From assembly GCF_003201655.1 (NCBI RefSeq), contig NZ_QJJU01000001.1, positions 124,001 through 188,000 on the forward strand: 64,000 nt of DNA, given 5' to 3'. The position numbers and the translations under genes are program-made. Positions 44,263 to 52,915 of this stretch are shown here, piece after piece; the stretch's first letter is position 1, and every line of letters starts with the position of its first letter. The notes below the pieces were generated by a model. That model was given only the letters and a program-made list of their open reading frames with translations, had not been told where the DNA came from and ran no database searches. Source of the stretch: Mycolicibacterium moriokaense (GTDB taxonomy: Bacteria > Actinomycetota > Actinomycetes > Mycobacteriales > Mycobacteriaceae).

Positions 44263-45249
44263 ATGGATACCACCAAGCCGATTGGTGTGCCGATGGCCGG
44301 TATCGACAAGTCGACAGCGCGTGCGATCGCCGTGGTCGCGCTGTTGTTCATCGCCGCCTGGGCGCTGCGCGGCTATCTTCCCGGCGTTGAACCCGTTGCC
44401 GATCGTGAGCGGCCCGCCAGCAGCCCGGCCGCGCTGGTCGTCGACGTCGCGCTGCTCGCCGGTTCGGTGGCCATCATCGGCTTCGCCATCATCTCGCGAT
44501 TGCGCAATCGTCAGGCGCGACGCCCCGGCATGGGGCAGTTGCCCGCGAGCCCGGGCACAATGGGCCGCCCGACGTGGCGCTTCGCGCTGATCGCGATAGG
44601 CCTGCTCATCGGGTGGCTGGTGCTGGTCTTGGTGTTGACGCGGATGGGCATCGTCAGCCCCGGCGATCAGTCGTCGTCCGCGGTGCCGACGGCGCCGGAC
44701 CCTAGCAGTGCGCCATCGCCCACCAATCCGGTCCCGCGGCAGCCGGATTCGTCCGACGATCCGGGTACCGACATCATCGGCTACCTCGTCCCACCGATGT
44801 TGATCCTGATGGCCCTGATCGTCGTCGGCACGGCCATCGCCTCGCGTCGGCAGCGGCGCGGCGCAACATTGTGGGCAGCCCCTGCCGATGACGCCAAAGC
44901 ACCCGCACAGCCAGGCGCGGCTGAATCGCTAGCGCGGGCAGCCGAAGTCGGGCTGGCCGAGATCGGTGATCTGAGCCGCGAACCGCGCGAGGCGATCATC
45001 GCGTGCTACGCGGCGATGGAGCGCGAACTGACGCATGTGCCCGGTGCCGTTCCTCAGGACTGTGACACCCCGTCGGAGGTGTTGGCCCGCGCCGTCGACC
45101 ACCACGCGTTGCGCGCCGACAGCGCGTCACAGCTCGTGGACCTGTTCGAGGAGGCGCGTTTCAGCCCGCACGTGATGAACGAGGGGCATCGCGACGTCGC
45201 CGTCGACGCGCTGCGGCTGGTGTTGACCGACTTGCGGAGCATGGCATGA
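44263..45249 (+). CDS. DUF4129-domain membrane protein (first gene of MoxR operon)
   Basis: The 328-aa protein has two N-terminal membrane segments, a third at about residue 110, a Pro/Ser-rich external linker (SSAVPTAPDPSSAPSPTNPV), a fourth segment near residue 180 and a C-terminal cytosolic DUF4129 domain (EPREAIIACYAAMERELTHV, then DTPSEVLARAVDHHAL). In MoxR operons this protein accompanies the AAA ATPase and the DUF58 protein. The start is ATG 44263. The next gene overlaps by ATGA, so five genes are likely one unit. Confidence 0.8.
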   Translation: MDTTKPIGVPMAGIDKSTARAIAVVALLFIAAWALRGYLPGVEPVADRERPASSPAALVVDVALLAGSVAIIGFAIISRLRNRQARRPGMGQLPASPGTMGRPTWRFALIAIGLLIGWLVLVLVLTRMGIVSPGDQSSSAVPTAPDPSSAPSPTNPVPRQPDSSDDPGTDIIGYLVPPMLILMALIVVGTAIASRRQRRGATLWAAPADDAKAPAQPGAAESLARAAEVGLAEIGDLSREPREAIIACYAAMERELTHVPGAVPQDCDTPSEVLARAVDHHALRADSASQLVDLFEEARFSPHVMNEGHRDVAVDALRLVLTDLRSMA

Positions 45250-45731
45250 AAAAGCTTGTGGCTGCAGGGATTTTCGTCGTCGTGCTCGTCGAGTTGGTGG
45301 CGTTCGCGATCGTCGACCGAGCGCTGGTGCCGGTGGTCGTCGGCGTCATGGCCGCGCTGGTGTTGTTGACGTTGCGGTTCTATCTGATGCGTGAGCCCGA
45401 CTACGACGCAGGCGATGCGCCCGCCAACGACCCGGCGGAGTCGTTGCGCCGCTGGCTGTCTCGGACGGAGACATTGGTCAGCCGTTCGGCGTCAACGAGA
45501 AGGGACTGGGACCGGCACCTGCGGCCGATGCTGGCCCGTCAGTTCGAGATGGCCACCGGTCAACAGCAGGCCAAGGATCGGGTGGCGTTCCATGCGTCCG
45601 GCAGCATGCTTTTCGGCGCTGAGCTGTGGGAGTGGGTGGACCCCCAAAATGTGTCCCGCACCGGCGGCAACGAACCGGGCCCAGGGCGGGACGCCCTCGA
45701 CCAAATTCTGCAACGGTTGGAGCAGGTATGA
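45246..45731 (+). CDS. Small membrane protein of the MoxR operon
   Basis: The 161-aa protein has two N-terminal hydrophobic helices (LVAAGIFVVVLVELVAFAIV and LVPVVVGVMAALVLLTLRFY) then a soluble acidic/basic domain (AESLRRWLSRTETLVSRSAS, DWDRHLRPMLARQFEM) and the motif FGAELWEWVDP near the end. ATGA overlap with both neighbours makes it part of the operon. No function is known, but its fixed place between the DUF4129 and MoxR genes suggests it belongs to the same complex. Confidence 0.75.
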   Translation: MKKLVAAGIFVVVLVELVAFAIVDRALVPVVVGVMAALVLLTLRFYLMREPDYDAGDAPANDPAESLRRWLSRTETLVSRSASTRRDWDRHLRPMLARQFEMATGQQQAKDRVAFHASGSMLFGAELWEWVDPQNVSRTGGNEPGPGRDALDQILQRLEQV

Positions 45732-46708
45732 CAGCAAACATGGGGCTGCCCGCAGCGACGACGACGGCGCACTGCGAGGCGGTCCTCGACGAAATAGGGC
45801 GCGCTGTGGTCGGCAAGCGCGCGGCGCTGACGCTGATTCTCACGACCGTCCTCGCGGGCGGCCATGTGCTGATCGAGGATCTGCCAGGCCTTGGCAAGAC
45901 GTTGATCGCCCGGTCCTTCGCCGCGGCGCTGGGCCTGGATTTCACGCGAGTCCAGTTCACACCGGACCTGCTGCCTGCCGATCTGCTCGGGTCGACGGTC
46001 TACGACATGCAGTCGGGCCGCTTCGAGTTCCGCCGCGGGCCGATCTTCACCAACCTGCTCCTCGCCGACGAGATCAACCGGACGCCGCCCAAGACGCAGG
46101 CGGCGTTGCTCGAGTCGATGGCTGAGGGCCAGGTGAGCATCGACGGCGTCACCCATAAGCTGCCCGCGCCCTTCATCGTGCTGGCCACCGACAACCCGAT
46201 CGAATACGAGGGCACCTATCCGTTGCCGGAGGCGCAACTCGACCGGTTCACCATCAGGCTCGAACTGCGGTATCTGTCTGAGCAGGAAGAGGAGTCAATG
46301 CTGCGAAGACGCCTCGAACGCGGGTCGGCGCAGGTGACCGTGCATCAGGTCGTCGATGCGCACGACCTTCTCGCCATGCGCGAGTCGGTGGAACAGGTCA
46401 CCGTGCACGACGACGTGTTGCGCTACGTCGTGTCGTTGGCGACCGCGACGCGCCAGCACCCCCAGGTCGCCGTCGGCGCAAGTCCACGCTCAGAACTCGA
46501 TCTGGTGCAACTCGCCCGCGCGCGGGCGCTGTTGCTCGGCAGGGACTACGTCATACCCGAGGACATCAAATCGCTTGCCGTTCCTGCCATGTCGCACCGG
46601 ATCAGCCTGCGACCGGAGATGTGGGTGCGGCGCGTACACGGGTCCGACGTCGTGGAGGAACTGTTGCGGCGACTGCCGGTACCTCGAACTAACAGCGGCA
46701 AGGGCTGA
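45728..46708 (+). CDS. MoxR family AAA+ ATPase
   Basis: The 326-aa protein has a Walker A motif (EDLPGLGKTLIARSFA), Walker B with LLADEINRTPPKTQ, a sensor 1 region (IVLATDNPIEYEGTYPLPEA) and the arginine finger LDRF. This is the MoxR/RavA branch. MoxR ATPases act as chaperones helping assemble or activate partner complexes; the DUF58 protein (von Willebrand-type fold) is the usual partner. Start ATG 45728 overlaps the preceding stop (ATGA). Confidence 0.92.
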   Translation: MTANMGLPAATTTAHCEAVLDEIGRAVVGKRAALTLILTTVLAGGHVLIEDLPGLGKTLIARSFAAALGLDFTRVQFTPDLLPADLLGSTVYDMQSGRFEFRRGPIFTNLLLADEINRTPPKTQAALLESMAEGQVSIDGVTHKLPAPFIVLATDNPIEYEGTYPLPEAQLDRFTIRLELRYLSEQEEESMLRRRLERGSAQVTVHQVVDAHDLLAMRESVEQVTVHDDVLRYVVSLATATRQHPQVAVGASPRSELDLVQLARARALLLGRDYVIPEDIKSLAVPAMSHRISLRPEMWVRRVHGSDVVEELLRRLPVPRTNSGKG

Positions 46709-46712
46709 CGGC

Positions 46713-47981
46713 GTGATCGAGACTCGCAGCACCGAAGTCGAGTTGCGCTGGCGCCCTTCGCCTTTGACTCGCGCCGTTGTCACGTGCGCAGTTGCCGCAC
46801 TCGCCGTCGCGCTGATCGGCGGCTACGTGCAGTTGGTGGCCTTCGCGGCCCCGCTGATCGGCATATTGGTGTCGATCGGTTGGCAGCGCGGGGTACCGAA
46901 GGTTCACGTACACGCAGAACCCGGCTCGCAGCGGTGCTTCGAGTCCGAGGAGACCCGGCTGACCGTGTGGGCGGTCACCGAATCCAGTGATGCGGCGACC
47001 GATCTTACGATCGATACCGTCGCCGGCATGAGGCTCGAGTCCGTCGAGCCGGCTTCGGACCGGAGGCAGACGGTGGTCGTCGCCGCCGACAAGTGGGGCC
47101 GGTATCCGATCGTGGCCAGCGTGAATGTCATCTCCCGCGGCGGGCTTGTGCAAGGAAGGGGTTTGGCCGACGCGGCCGACGTTTTCGTATTTCCGTTGGC
47201 GCCGCCGCAATCCACGGCGATCCCGCGCACCGAACTGCTCGACCGGCTCGGCACCCACCTGACTCGACACATCGGGCCGGGCGTTGAGTACGCCGATATC
47301 CGCCGGTACGTGCCCGGCGATCACCTGCGCACAGTCAACTGGCCGGTCAGCGCGCGGCGCGGCAGCCTGCACGTCACAGAGCGGCTGACCGATCGCGCCG
47401 CTGACGTGGTGGTGCTGATCGACGGTTACCCGCAGCCGCCGGGCCCGGCCACCGAAGCAACCGACCGTATCGCCCGCGGCGCGGTACAGGTCGTGCAGAG
47501 CGCGCTGCGCAGCGGCGATCGCGCAGGCGTCGTCGCGCTCGGAGACCGCCACCCACGCTGGCTTGGGGCGGACATCGGACGGCGCCAGTTCTATCGGATA
47601 CTCGATGCCGTGCTCGCCGCGGGCGACGGTTTCGAGAACACGCCTGGCACGCTGGCGCCCCGGGCGGCGGTTCCGCCGGGCGCGATCGTCATCGCGTTCT
47701 CCACGTTGCTCGACACCGAATTCGCGCTGGCCTTGATCGATCTACGCAAGCGCGGCCACACCGTGGTCGCCGTCGATGTGCTTGAGGGCGCCCCGTTCGA
47801 AGAGGAGCGCGACCGATTGGTAGGCCGAATGTGGTCACTGCAGCGGTCGTTCATGTACCGGGACATGGGCACGATCGGCGTCGACGTGGTGCCATGGCAC
47901 AGCGATGTCACGCTCGATCAGGCGATGCAACTGGTGCCGGACCATCGGCGCTCGGTGCGGCGGCGAGCGGCGTTCGTATGA
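46713..47981 (+). CDS. DUF58 membrane protein (MoxR partner)
   Basis: The 422-aa protein has two N-terminal helices (TRAVVTCAVAALAVALIG and QLVAFAAPLIGILVSIG) and then the DUF58 core with its signature EYADIRRYVPGDHLRTVNWP followed by SARRGSLHVTERLTDRAADV. The later part (VVVLIDGYPQPPG, GDRAGVVALGDR, VIAFSTLLDTEFAL) is von Willebrand factor A-like with a loose MIDAS motif. GTG start at 46713, 4 bp after the MoxR stop. DUF58 proteins bind MoxR ATPases in exported or wall-linked pathways. Confidence 0.85.
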   Translation: MIETRSTEVELRWRPSPLTRAVVTCAVAALAVALIGGYVQLVAFAAPLIGILVSIGWQRGVPKVHVHAEPGSQRCFESEETRLTVWAVTESSDAATDLTIDTVAGMRLESVEPASDRRQTVVVAADKWGRYPIVASVNVISRGGLVQGRGLADAADVFVFPLAPPQSTAIPRTELLDRLGTHLTRHIGPGVEYADIRRYVPGDHLRTVNWPVSARRGSLHVTERLTDRAADVVVLIDGYPQPPGPATEATDRIARGAVQVVQSALRSGDRAGVVALGDRHPRWLGADIGRRQFYRILDAVLAAGDGFENTPGTLAPRAAVPPGAIVIAFSTLLDTEFALALIDLRKRGHTVVAVDVLEGAPFEEERDRLVGRMWSLQRSFMYRDMGTIGVDVVPWHSDVTLDQAMQLVPDHRRSVRRRAAFV

Positions 47982-48409
47982 GCGCCGCAGCTGTAGCGGT
48001 AACCCGCGGCGTTTCGACTGCGTTCGGACTGGTGATGGTGGCGTCAGCCGCGGTGCAGGCCGACAGGCCCGGTGTGATCGCGGCCGTCGCGGCGACGGCT
48101 GCGGTGTTGGCGGGCAGTGTGTTTCGACCTGCCGCCACCATCGCCGTACTCCTGACGGTGTCCGTGATCGTGCTCGCCGACGTGCCGCCATTGTTGACTG
48201 CGACCTCTGGGCTGTGCGCCGCGGCGTATCTGGTGTTGCGGCACACCGCCGCCGTGACCGCACCGACAGTGGTTGGCGCCGTGGGATTTACCGCGGCGGG
48301 GCTGGCGGCCGCGGCGCTTCCGATCCAGTTGCCGTGGGTGCCGTTGGCAGCGCCGCTGGCTGTGTTGTTGCTCTACGTTCTCGTCACTCGCCCGTTCTGG
48401 GCGACGTAG
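47978..48409 (+). CDS. Small integral membrane protein, last gene of MoxR operon
   Basis: The 143-aa protein is nearly all hydrophobic with four or five predicted helices (GLVMVASAAVQADRPGV, VIAAVAATAAVLAGSVFRPA, TIAVLLTVSVIVLADV and so on, ending PLAVLLLYVLVTRPFWAT). Its ATG overlaps the DUF58 stop, so it closes the five-gene operon. Its function is unknown; the position suggests a membrane partner of the MoxR/DUF58 system. The 3' end overlaps the convergent DUF899 gene by 26 bp. Confidence 0.7.
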   Translation: MSAAAVAVTRGVSTAFGLVMVASAAVQADRPGVIAAVAATAAVLAGSVFRPAATIAVLLTVSVIVLADVPPLLTATSGLCAAAYLVLRHTAAVTAPTVVGAVGFTAAGLAAAALPIQLPWVPLAAPLAVLLLYVLVTRPFWAT

Positions 48410-49079
48410 CTCCCTGGCCCTGGTACTCGTCGTGCCGGTGCCACCACGCGTACGGCGGCGTCTGCGGGTATCCGTCGGGTGAGTCCTCCCACTCCTCCTG
48501 ACGGCCGAACGCGGTGATGTCGAGGTAGGCCCACGTGCCGCCCATCGCTTCATCGCCGCGGTTGTCGACGAAGTACGTGCGGAAAATGCCGTCACTGTCG
48601 CGCAGGAATGCGTTGGTGCCATGCCACTCGTCGACACCGAAGTCGGCGTCGAACGAATCCGTGATGGTGTACCAGGGGACGTCCCAACCCATCTCCTTCT
48701 TCAGTCGCGCGATGGCGTCCTGAGGCGCCCGTGAAACGAAAACCAGCGTGGTGTCGCGGGCATTCAGGTGCGCCAGATGGCCGACCTGATCGGCGAGCAT
48801 CGAACAACCGGGGCAACCGCGGTCGGGCCAGCCGTCCACATCGGGCTGGAAGAAGAAGCGGTAGACGATGAGCTGGCGGCGGCCGTCGAACATGTCGCGC
48901 AGGCTGGCCGGGCCACTCGGCCCGTCGAACAGGTAGTCCTTGTCGACGGCCATCCTCGGCATCCTCCTGCGCTGCGCGGCCAGCGCATCGCGGGCGCGGG
49001 TGAGCTCTTTCTCTTTGACCAGCAACGCCTGGCGGGCGGCATCCCACTCCTGCGGTGTGACGACTGGCGGCAAGTTCAT
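48384..49079 (-). CDS. DUF899 thioredoxin-like protein (copy 2)
   Basis: The 231-aa protein follows the DUF899 pattern: NLPPVVTPQEWDAARQALLV, RMPRMAVDKDYLF, LRDMFDGRRQLIVYRFFFQ, then GCPGCSMLADQVGHL with a CPGC pair at the position of a thioredoxin active site, and TTLVFVSRAPQDAIARLKKEMGW. It is related to copy 1 (27249-27956), which lacks the CXXC. Strong ribosome site (GAAGGAGA) ahead of ATG 49079. It diverges from a TetR gene, which is a likely regulator. Predicted cytosolic. Confidence 0.85.
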   Translation of the reverse strand: MNLPPVVTPQEWDAARQALLVKEKELTRARDALAAQRRRMPRMAVDKDYLFDGPSGPASLRDMFDGRRQLIVYRFFFQPDVDGWPDRGCPGCSMLADQVGHLAHLNARDTTLVFVSRAPQDAIARLKKEMGWDVPWYTITDSFDADFGVDEWHGTNAFLRDSDGIFRTYFVDNRGDEAMGGTWAYLDITAFGRQEEWEDSPDGYPQTPPYAWWHRHDEYQGQGATSPRTGE

Positions 49080-49265
49080 CGCACATCTCCTTCGAATCAG
49101 TCCGATATGTAGACACACCCAACGGGCGAAAGTCATCGCCGCTATCTTCGTGAGCGGCCCGCAGGGCGTCCGCTTCCCCAGGTCGTAGTGGACGAAATAT
49201 TCCAATCCGAGGCCGATGTTCACCGGGCCGCGTCCACCGGGTAGCGACGGAGTTACAGTGAGTGG

Positions 49266-49910
49266 GTGCCGCAGCAAGACAGTCCCGCGACGCGGCCCAA
49301 GTTGACATCACGCGGTGCTGCGACACGCAACCGCATCGTCCTTGCCGCCGCCGAGTTGATGCATGTGCAGGGCGTCGCGGCAACCACCATCGACGACGTG
49401 CTTGCGGCTAGCGCGACGAGTAAATCCCAGTTCTACCAACACTTCGACGACAAATCGGAGTTGGTGTACGAGGTCATCACCATGCGCGCCGACGAGATTT
49501 TGTCGTGGCAGCGCTTGCGACTGGAAAAGGTGGATTCGTTCCGCGGCCTCTATCAGTGGCGCGACGCGATGGTGCAGCGATGCGCGTTGCGGCGCGGGCT
49601 GTGGGGTTGCGAACTCGGTTCTCTTGCCGCCGAATTGTCCGATACCGACGACAAGGCCAGGACGTCGCTGTCCGAGCACTTCACCGAGTGGCAAGGCCTA
49701 CTTGGCGCGGCGCTCGATCGGATGCGCGAGGTCGGCGCGCTTGTCCCCGACGTCGACGTGAAAGCCCTTGCGACGGGGCTACTTGCGGCGGTGGAAGGCG
49801 GCTACCTCCTGTCGCAGACGGGACGCGACCCAAGGCTCATGCAGTCGGCGCTGAACATGGCCATCGGTCATGTGGCGTCCTTTGCGACCGCCGGCACCGC
49901 AGTGCGGTGA
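49266..49910 (+). CDS. TetR family regulator
   Basis: The 214-aa protein has an N-terminal helix-turn-helix (TRNRIVLAAAELMHVQGVAA, TIDDVLAASATSKSQFYQHF, DDKSELVYEV) and an all-helical ligand domain of the TetR_C type, with CALRRGLWGCELGSLAAELS forming a helix containing two Cys residues. GTG start 49266. It faces the DUF899 gene across 186 bp and probably controls it; no clear dyad was found there. The ligand is unknown. Confidence 0.85.
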   Translation: MPQQDSPATRPKLTSRGAATRNRIVLAAAELMHVQGVAATTIDDVLAASATSKSQFYQHFDDKSELVYEVITMRADEILSWQRLRLEKVDSFRGLYQWRDAMVQRCALRRGLWGCELGSLAAELSDTDDKARTSLSEHFTEWQGLLGAALDRMREVGALVPDVDVKALATGLLAAVEGGYLLSQTGRDPRLMQSALNMAIGHVASFATAGTAVR

Positions 49911-49949
49911 CGGCGGCCGCGATCTGGACTTGATCGACCAGTCCGGCGG

Positions 49950-50222
49950 TTAGTGGTTCTGGCCAGGGATGGCGGTCGGCGCCGGCGGTGCCTTGACACC
50001 AGGCGTGAACAGGTTGCCGCCGGTCGGGTTGATCGACTTCTCCGTCGGCGCCACCGGCGGAGCTGACGGCGGCGAGGTCGTCGAGCTGGTCGTCGTCGTG
50101 GTGGGCGTGGTGGTCTCCGGTGCCTTTGAGCCCTGTCCGCAGGCGGTGAGCCCGCCCATGGCGATGATCGCGCCCATGCCCGCGGTGGCGGCGAGGCGAC
50201 GAGCCAGTCGGCCTGACTTCAT
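49950..50222 (-). CDS. Small lipoprotein with Thr/Ser/Pro-rich linker
   Basis: The 90-aa product begins MKSGRLARRLAATAGMGAII and has a lipobox ending GGLTACGQG (Cys near residue 28). The mature part is a low-complexity Thr/Ser/Pro stretch (TTTPTTTTTSSTTSPPSAP) followed by a short tail ending PAPTAIPGQNH. It is probably surface-exposed. AGGA precedes ATG 50222 by about six bases. Function unknown. It is near the TetR gene, but convergent with it. Confidence 0.6.
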   Translation of the reverse strand: MKSGRLARRLAATAGMGAIIAMGGLTACGQGSKAPETTTPTTTTTSSTTSPPSAPPVAPTEKSINPTGGNLFTPGVKAPPAPTAIPGQNH

Positions 50223-50501
50223 GTTGAATCCTATCTGTGTCGAGAAGTGAACTATATCGTCCAAAAAAGTGCAGCGTCAATGTGTAAACCGCATGACACC
50301 GCATGCATTGTCGGCACTGCTTTGTTGCGCTACAGACGATGAAGTCCAACTGGAAGGGGATCGTCAAGTCAACTGTCGCGATTCGCAGGAACCGCGACTG
50401 TTCTTCCCAGTGTCCTGCCAGGTGGCAAACCTACCCTCCTGTGCACGAGACGCCCAGTTTCTGCGAAGCACATCCACAGGTCGGCCACACGGAGGTCACA
50501 A

Positions 50502-50888
50502 GTGAGGAAGTTCGGCGTTTACGCCACCACCGCCGTCGGTGCGACGGCCGTGGCGATGGCGTTCTTCGGAACCGGTATCGCCGCCGCCGACAACTACGCC
50601 GGCCAGACGTACAGCGATGCCAAGTCAGCCATCAGCAACGCGGGCAAGAAAGCCGTCATCGCGAGCCGGTCAGGGGACACCTTGCCCGACGACAAGTGCA
50701 TCGTGACCCATTCGCAGGCGGCGCCGTGGATCAAAGGCACCAACTTCAAGCCCGACACCAAGACGGTGCTGGTCAACCTGAACTGCAACGCGACCGTCGC
50801 GAACGCCGAGGACCCCGGGAACTCGGCAGGCAGCCCCGAGGGCAGAGCCGCCATCAAGGCCGCAGCGACCCCCAACTCTGGCGGGTAA
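50502..50888 (+). CDS. Secreted protein with PASTA-like segment
   Basis: The 128-aa protein begins MRKFGVYATTAVGATAVAMA with a signal peptide ending near GIAAADNY. The mature segment YAGQTYSDAKSAISNAGKKA reads like the start of a PASTA module, followed by SGDTLPDDKCIVTHSQAAPW with one Cys and a second near NLNCNATV. A strong ribosome site (GGAGG) precedes GTG 50502. A single TCCTGCCA lies about 82 bp upstream. Function unknown; PASTA domains elsewhere bind peptidoglycan, but this is only a resemblance. Confidence 0.7.
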   Translation: MRKFGVYATTAVGATAVAMAFFGTGIAAADNYAGQTYSDAKSAISNAGKKAVIASRSGDTLPDDKCIVTHSQAAPWIKGTNFKPDTKTVLVNLNCNATVANAEDPGNSAGSPEGRAAIKAAATPNSGG

Positions 50889-50960
50889 CTGGCCGATCGC
50901 CCCCTGGTGTCGATGCCCATTAAGGTGAGGTCAGGCATCCACGAAGGGGAGGCGCGAGGT

Positions 50961-51236
50961 ATGAAGCTTCAGGTGTTGCCCTACGTCACCGTCGAGATCG
51001 ACGATCGGCTGCGCCGTCGGTTCCGCCGCGCAGGCGAACGGCTGCGCGTCAACGTCAGGGCGTACCTGCTCAGCGCCGCCGACGATGTCGACTCCGCTGG
51101 TGACAAGGTGCGCGAGCTCTGCGACAGGGCCGTCGACAGGGTCGATTCGGTGGTCGCGACGGTCAACGACAGGCTCGGCGCCGAAGAACCCCAGCGGCCG
51201 CAGCTCCACCTGGTTGCCGGGCGCGAAGCCAGTTAG
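50961..51236 (+). CDS. Small helical protein of unknown function
   Basis: The 91-aa product starts MKLQVLPYVTVEIDDRLRRR and then has an amphipathic, highly charged helix (RRAGERLRVNVRAYLLSAAD) and a second helix (GDKVRELCDRAVDRVDSVVA) before a polar tail. No signal peptide. Ribosome site GGGAGG lies about 10 bases upstream of the ATG. It is followed by the convergent 114-aa membrane protein. I do not recognise a family. Confidence 0.55.
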   Translation: MKLQVLPYVTVEIDDRLRRRFRRAGERLRVNVRAYLLSAADDVDSAGDKVRELCDRAVDRVDSVVATVNDRLGAEEPQRPQLHLVAGREAS

Positions 51237-51239
51237 CCG

Positions 51240-51584
51240 CTAAGGCGTCCGCACGCTGCCTGCGCGACCGCCGACGAAGAACGAGCCTGCGATCACGACC
51301 AGGCCCACGACGGCCACCGGAACGGTCCATGCCCGCCGACCGGACACCGCAGATTGGCACTGGGCGGCGTAGTCGCTGTGCGGGATGATCTGGTTGAGTA
51401 CCGGCAGGTTGGCGGGGTTGCTGTTATTCGCCTCCCGCGCGGCCGATAGATCCGCAGCGACGCCGTTGCCACATCCGATGCTGCTGTTGTCGGGACCGGG
51501 CACCGATACTCCTACGAGCAGGCCGATCACGCCTATGATCAACGCGACCGCTCCCGCCAGCAGGATCAACCTCTGCAAATTCAT
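51240..51584 (-). CDS. Small two-helix membrane protein with conserved Cys pair
   Basis: The 114-aa protein has an N-terminal helix (LILLAGAVALIIGVIGLLVG), an external loop of about 50 residues with two Cys (SSIGCGNGVAADLSAARE and DYAAQCQSAVSG), and a C-terminal helix (WTVPVAVVGLVVIAGSFFVG). It has no recognised family, but resembles small mycobacterial membrane proteins of unknown function. The Cys pair probably forms a disulphide outside. Start ATG 51584. Confidence 0.6.
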   Translation of the reverse strand: MNLQRLILLAGAVALIIGVIGLLVGVSVPGPDNSSIGCGNGVAADLSAAREANNSNPANLPVLNQIIPHSDYAAQCQSAVSGRRAWTVPVAVVGLVVIAGSFFVGGRAGSVRTP

Positions 51585-51710
51585 CTGCTGGGTATGCCCA
51601 ATCGGTCCGGTTCGAAACCATGTCGAGACCGGCTCGCGCTGGGCGTCGCGTCAACGGGCGTGCTGTTCTTGTTCGGTGTGGTGGCTGTGGCCTGAAAGGA
51701 GCTGGACGCT

Positions 51711-52613
51711 TTGGTAGGCCATGGTCTGACGGTGCTGCTGGCCGTGCTCGCCGCGGTTTTCCTTGCGATCGGAATCGTTGTGCGCCAACGCGCCACCATG
51801 GATGTTCCGCAAGAGCACGGCGTCAGTTCCGTGATGTTCCTGACCCTGCTTCGCCGACCGCTGTGGTGGGGTGGTACCGCGGCCGCCGTCGCCGGCTTCG
51901 TCTTCCAGGCGCTGGCGTTGGCAAAGGGCTCGCTGTTGTTGGTGCAGCCCATCCTGGTGTCTGGCCTGTTGTTCGCGCTGCCATTGAGCGCCCGGCTGGC
52001 CCACCGGCGCGTCACCCGTGGTGAGTGGGTCTGGGCGATGGTGCTGACGGCGGCGCTGGCGGTGTTCGTGTTGTTGGCGCAGACTCGTCCGGGAAACTAC
52101 GAGGCTTCGCTGGCGTTATCCGCACTCGTTGCGGTGATCTGCACGGCCGCCGTGTGCGCGTGCGTCCTAGTCGCGACCCGCACCATGGGATGGAAGCGGG
52201 CGGTGCTGCTCGCTGTCGCGGTCGGCGTGCTGTTCGGTGTCGTCGCCGTGCTCACCAAGCTGGTGATGCACCTGCTGACGCATGAAGGCTTGCGCGCAGT
52301 GCTGACCACACCGGTGCCGTACCTGCTCGTGGTGATCGGTGTCCTCGCAACGTTTCTGCAGCAGTCGGCGTTTCATGCCGGATCGTTGCAGACTTCGGTG
52401 CCGACGATGCTGGTGCTCGAGCCCGTCGTCGCCGTGGTGCTCGGCTCGGTCGTGCTCGGGGAACACCTCGACGTCAGTCGACTCGACGCAGTGCTGATCG
52501 CGACCAGCGCGGTCGCGATGGCGGCGGCCACCATCGCGCTGGGGCGCGACGAGGGCGCCTACGAGGAGCAACTCGAGGCGGCGGTGGCGAAGCGGGCGAC
52601 CAAGTCGTCCTAG
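51711..52613 (+). CDS. DMT-superfamily/NIPA-like permease
   Basis: The 300-aa protein has nine or ten membrane segments, arranged as two related halves: GFVFQALALAKGSLLLVQPI and LQQSAFHAGSLQTSVPTMLV are the equivalent stretches in each half. This fits the drug/metabolite transporter superfamily and NIPA-like magnesium carriers; the substrate is unknown. The start is TTG 51711, eight bases after AAAGGAG. A polar C-terminal tail (DEGAYEEQLEAAVAKRATKS) ends the protein. It converges with a small membrane protein gene, overlapping by a few bases. Confidence 0.75.
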   Translation: MVGHGLTVLLAVLAAVFLAIGIVVRQRATMDVPQEHGVSSVMFLTLLRRPLWWGGTAAAVAGFVFQALALAKGSLLLVQPILVSGLLFALPLSARLAHRRVTRGEWVWAMVLTAALAVFVLLAQTRPGNYEASLALSALVAVICTAAVCACVLVATRTMGWKRAVLLAVAVGVLFGVVAVLTKLVMHLLTHEGLRAVLTTPVPYLLVVIGVLATFLQQSAFHAGSLQTSVPTMLVLEPVVAVVLGSVVLGEHLDVSRLDAVLIATSAVAMAAATIALGRDEGAYEEQLEAAVAKRATKSS

Positions 52614-52897
52614 CCGTCCTTGTTGTCCCCGTCGTCCGCGAGTGTCTCCTCGACAGGCACCGGACGCAGCCACGCCCATGCGAAAAAGGCGACCGCAACC
52701 ACGATCAGGGCGAGTCCGACCCACCAGTTCGCGTCGGTGCCGAAGTACAGATCCACCGGGTTGTTACTTGCGCCCTTGTGCCGTTCCCGCAGGAGTCCGG
52801 GGGCGAAGCCGGCGATGGTGAGGACGACACCGTAGATCGCCAGCAATGCGCCGATGACGTTGCGGATGTCGAACAGGTGGGACAGCTTGCTGGCCAC
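52610..52897 (-). CDS. Small two-helix membrane protein linked to the symporter
   Basis: The 95-aa protein has an N-terminal helix (NVIGALLAIYGVVLTIAGFA), a polar loop with LYFGTDANWWVG, a second helix (LALIVVAVAFFAWAWLRPVP) and an acidic tail. It starts 18 bp after the stop of the sodium:solute symporter, on the same strand, and is probably co-transcribed with it. Small partners of this sort accompany several SSS transporters. Whether it stabilises the carrier is not known. Confidence 0.7.
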   Translation of the reverse strand: MASKLSHLFDIRNVIGALLAIYGVVLTIAGFAPGLLRERHKGASNNPVDLYFGTDANWWVGLALIVVAVAFFAWAWLRPVPVEETLADDGDNKDG

Positions 52898-52915
52898 GGT
52901 TGCTCCTATCGGGGG

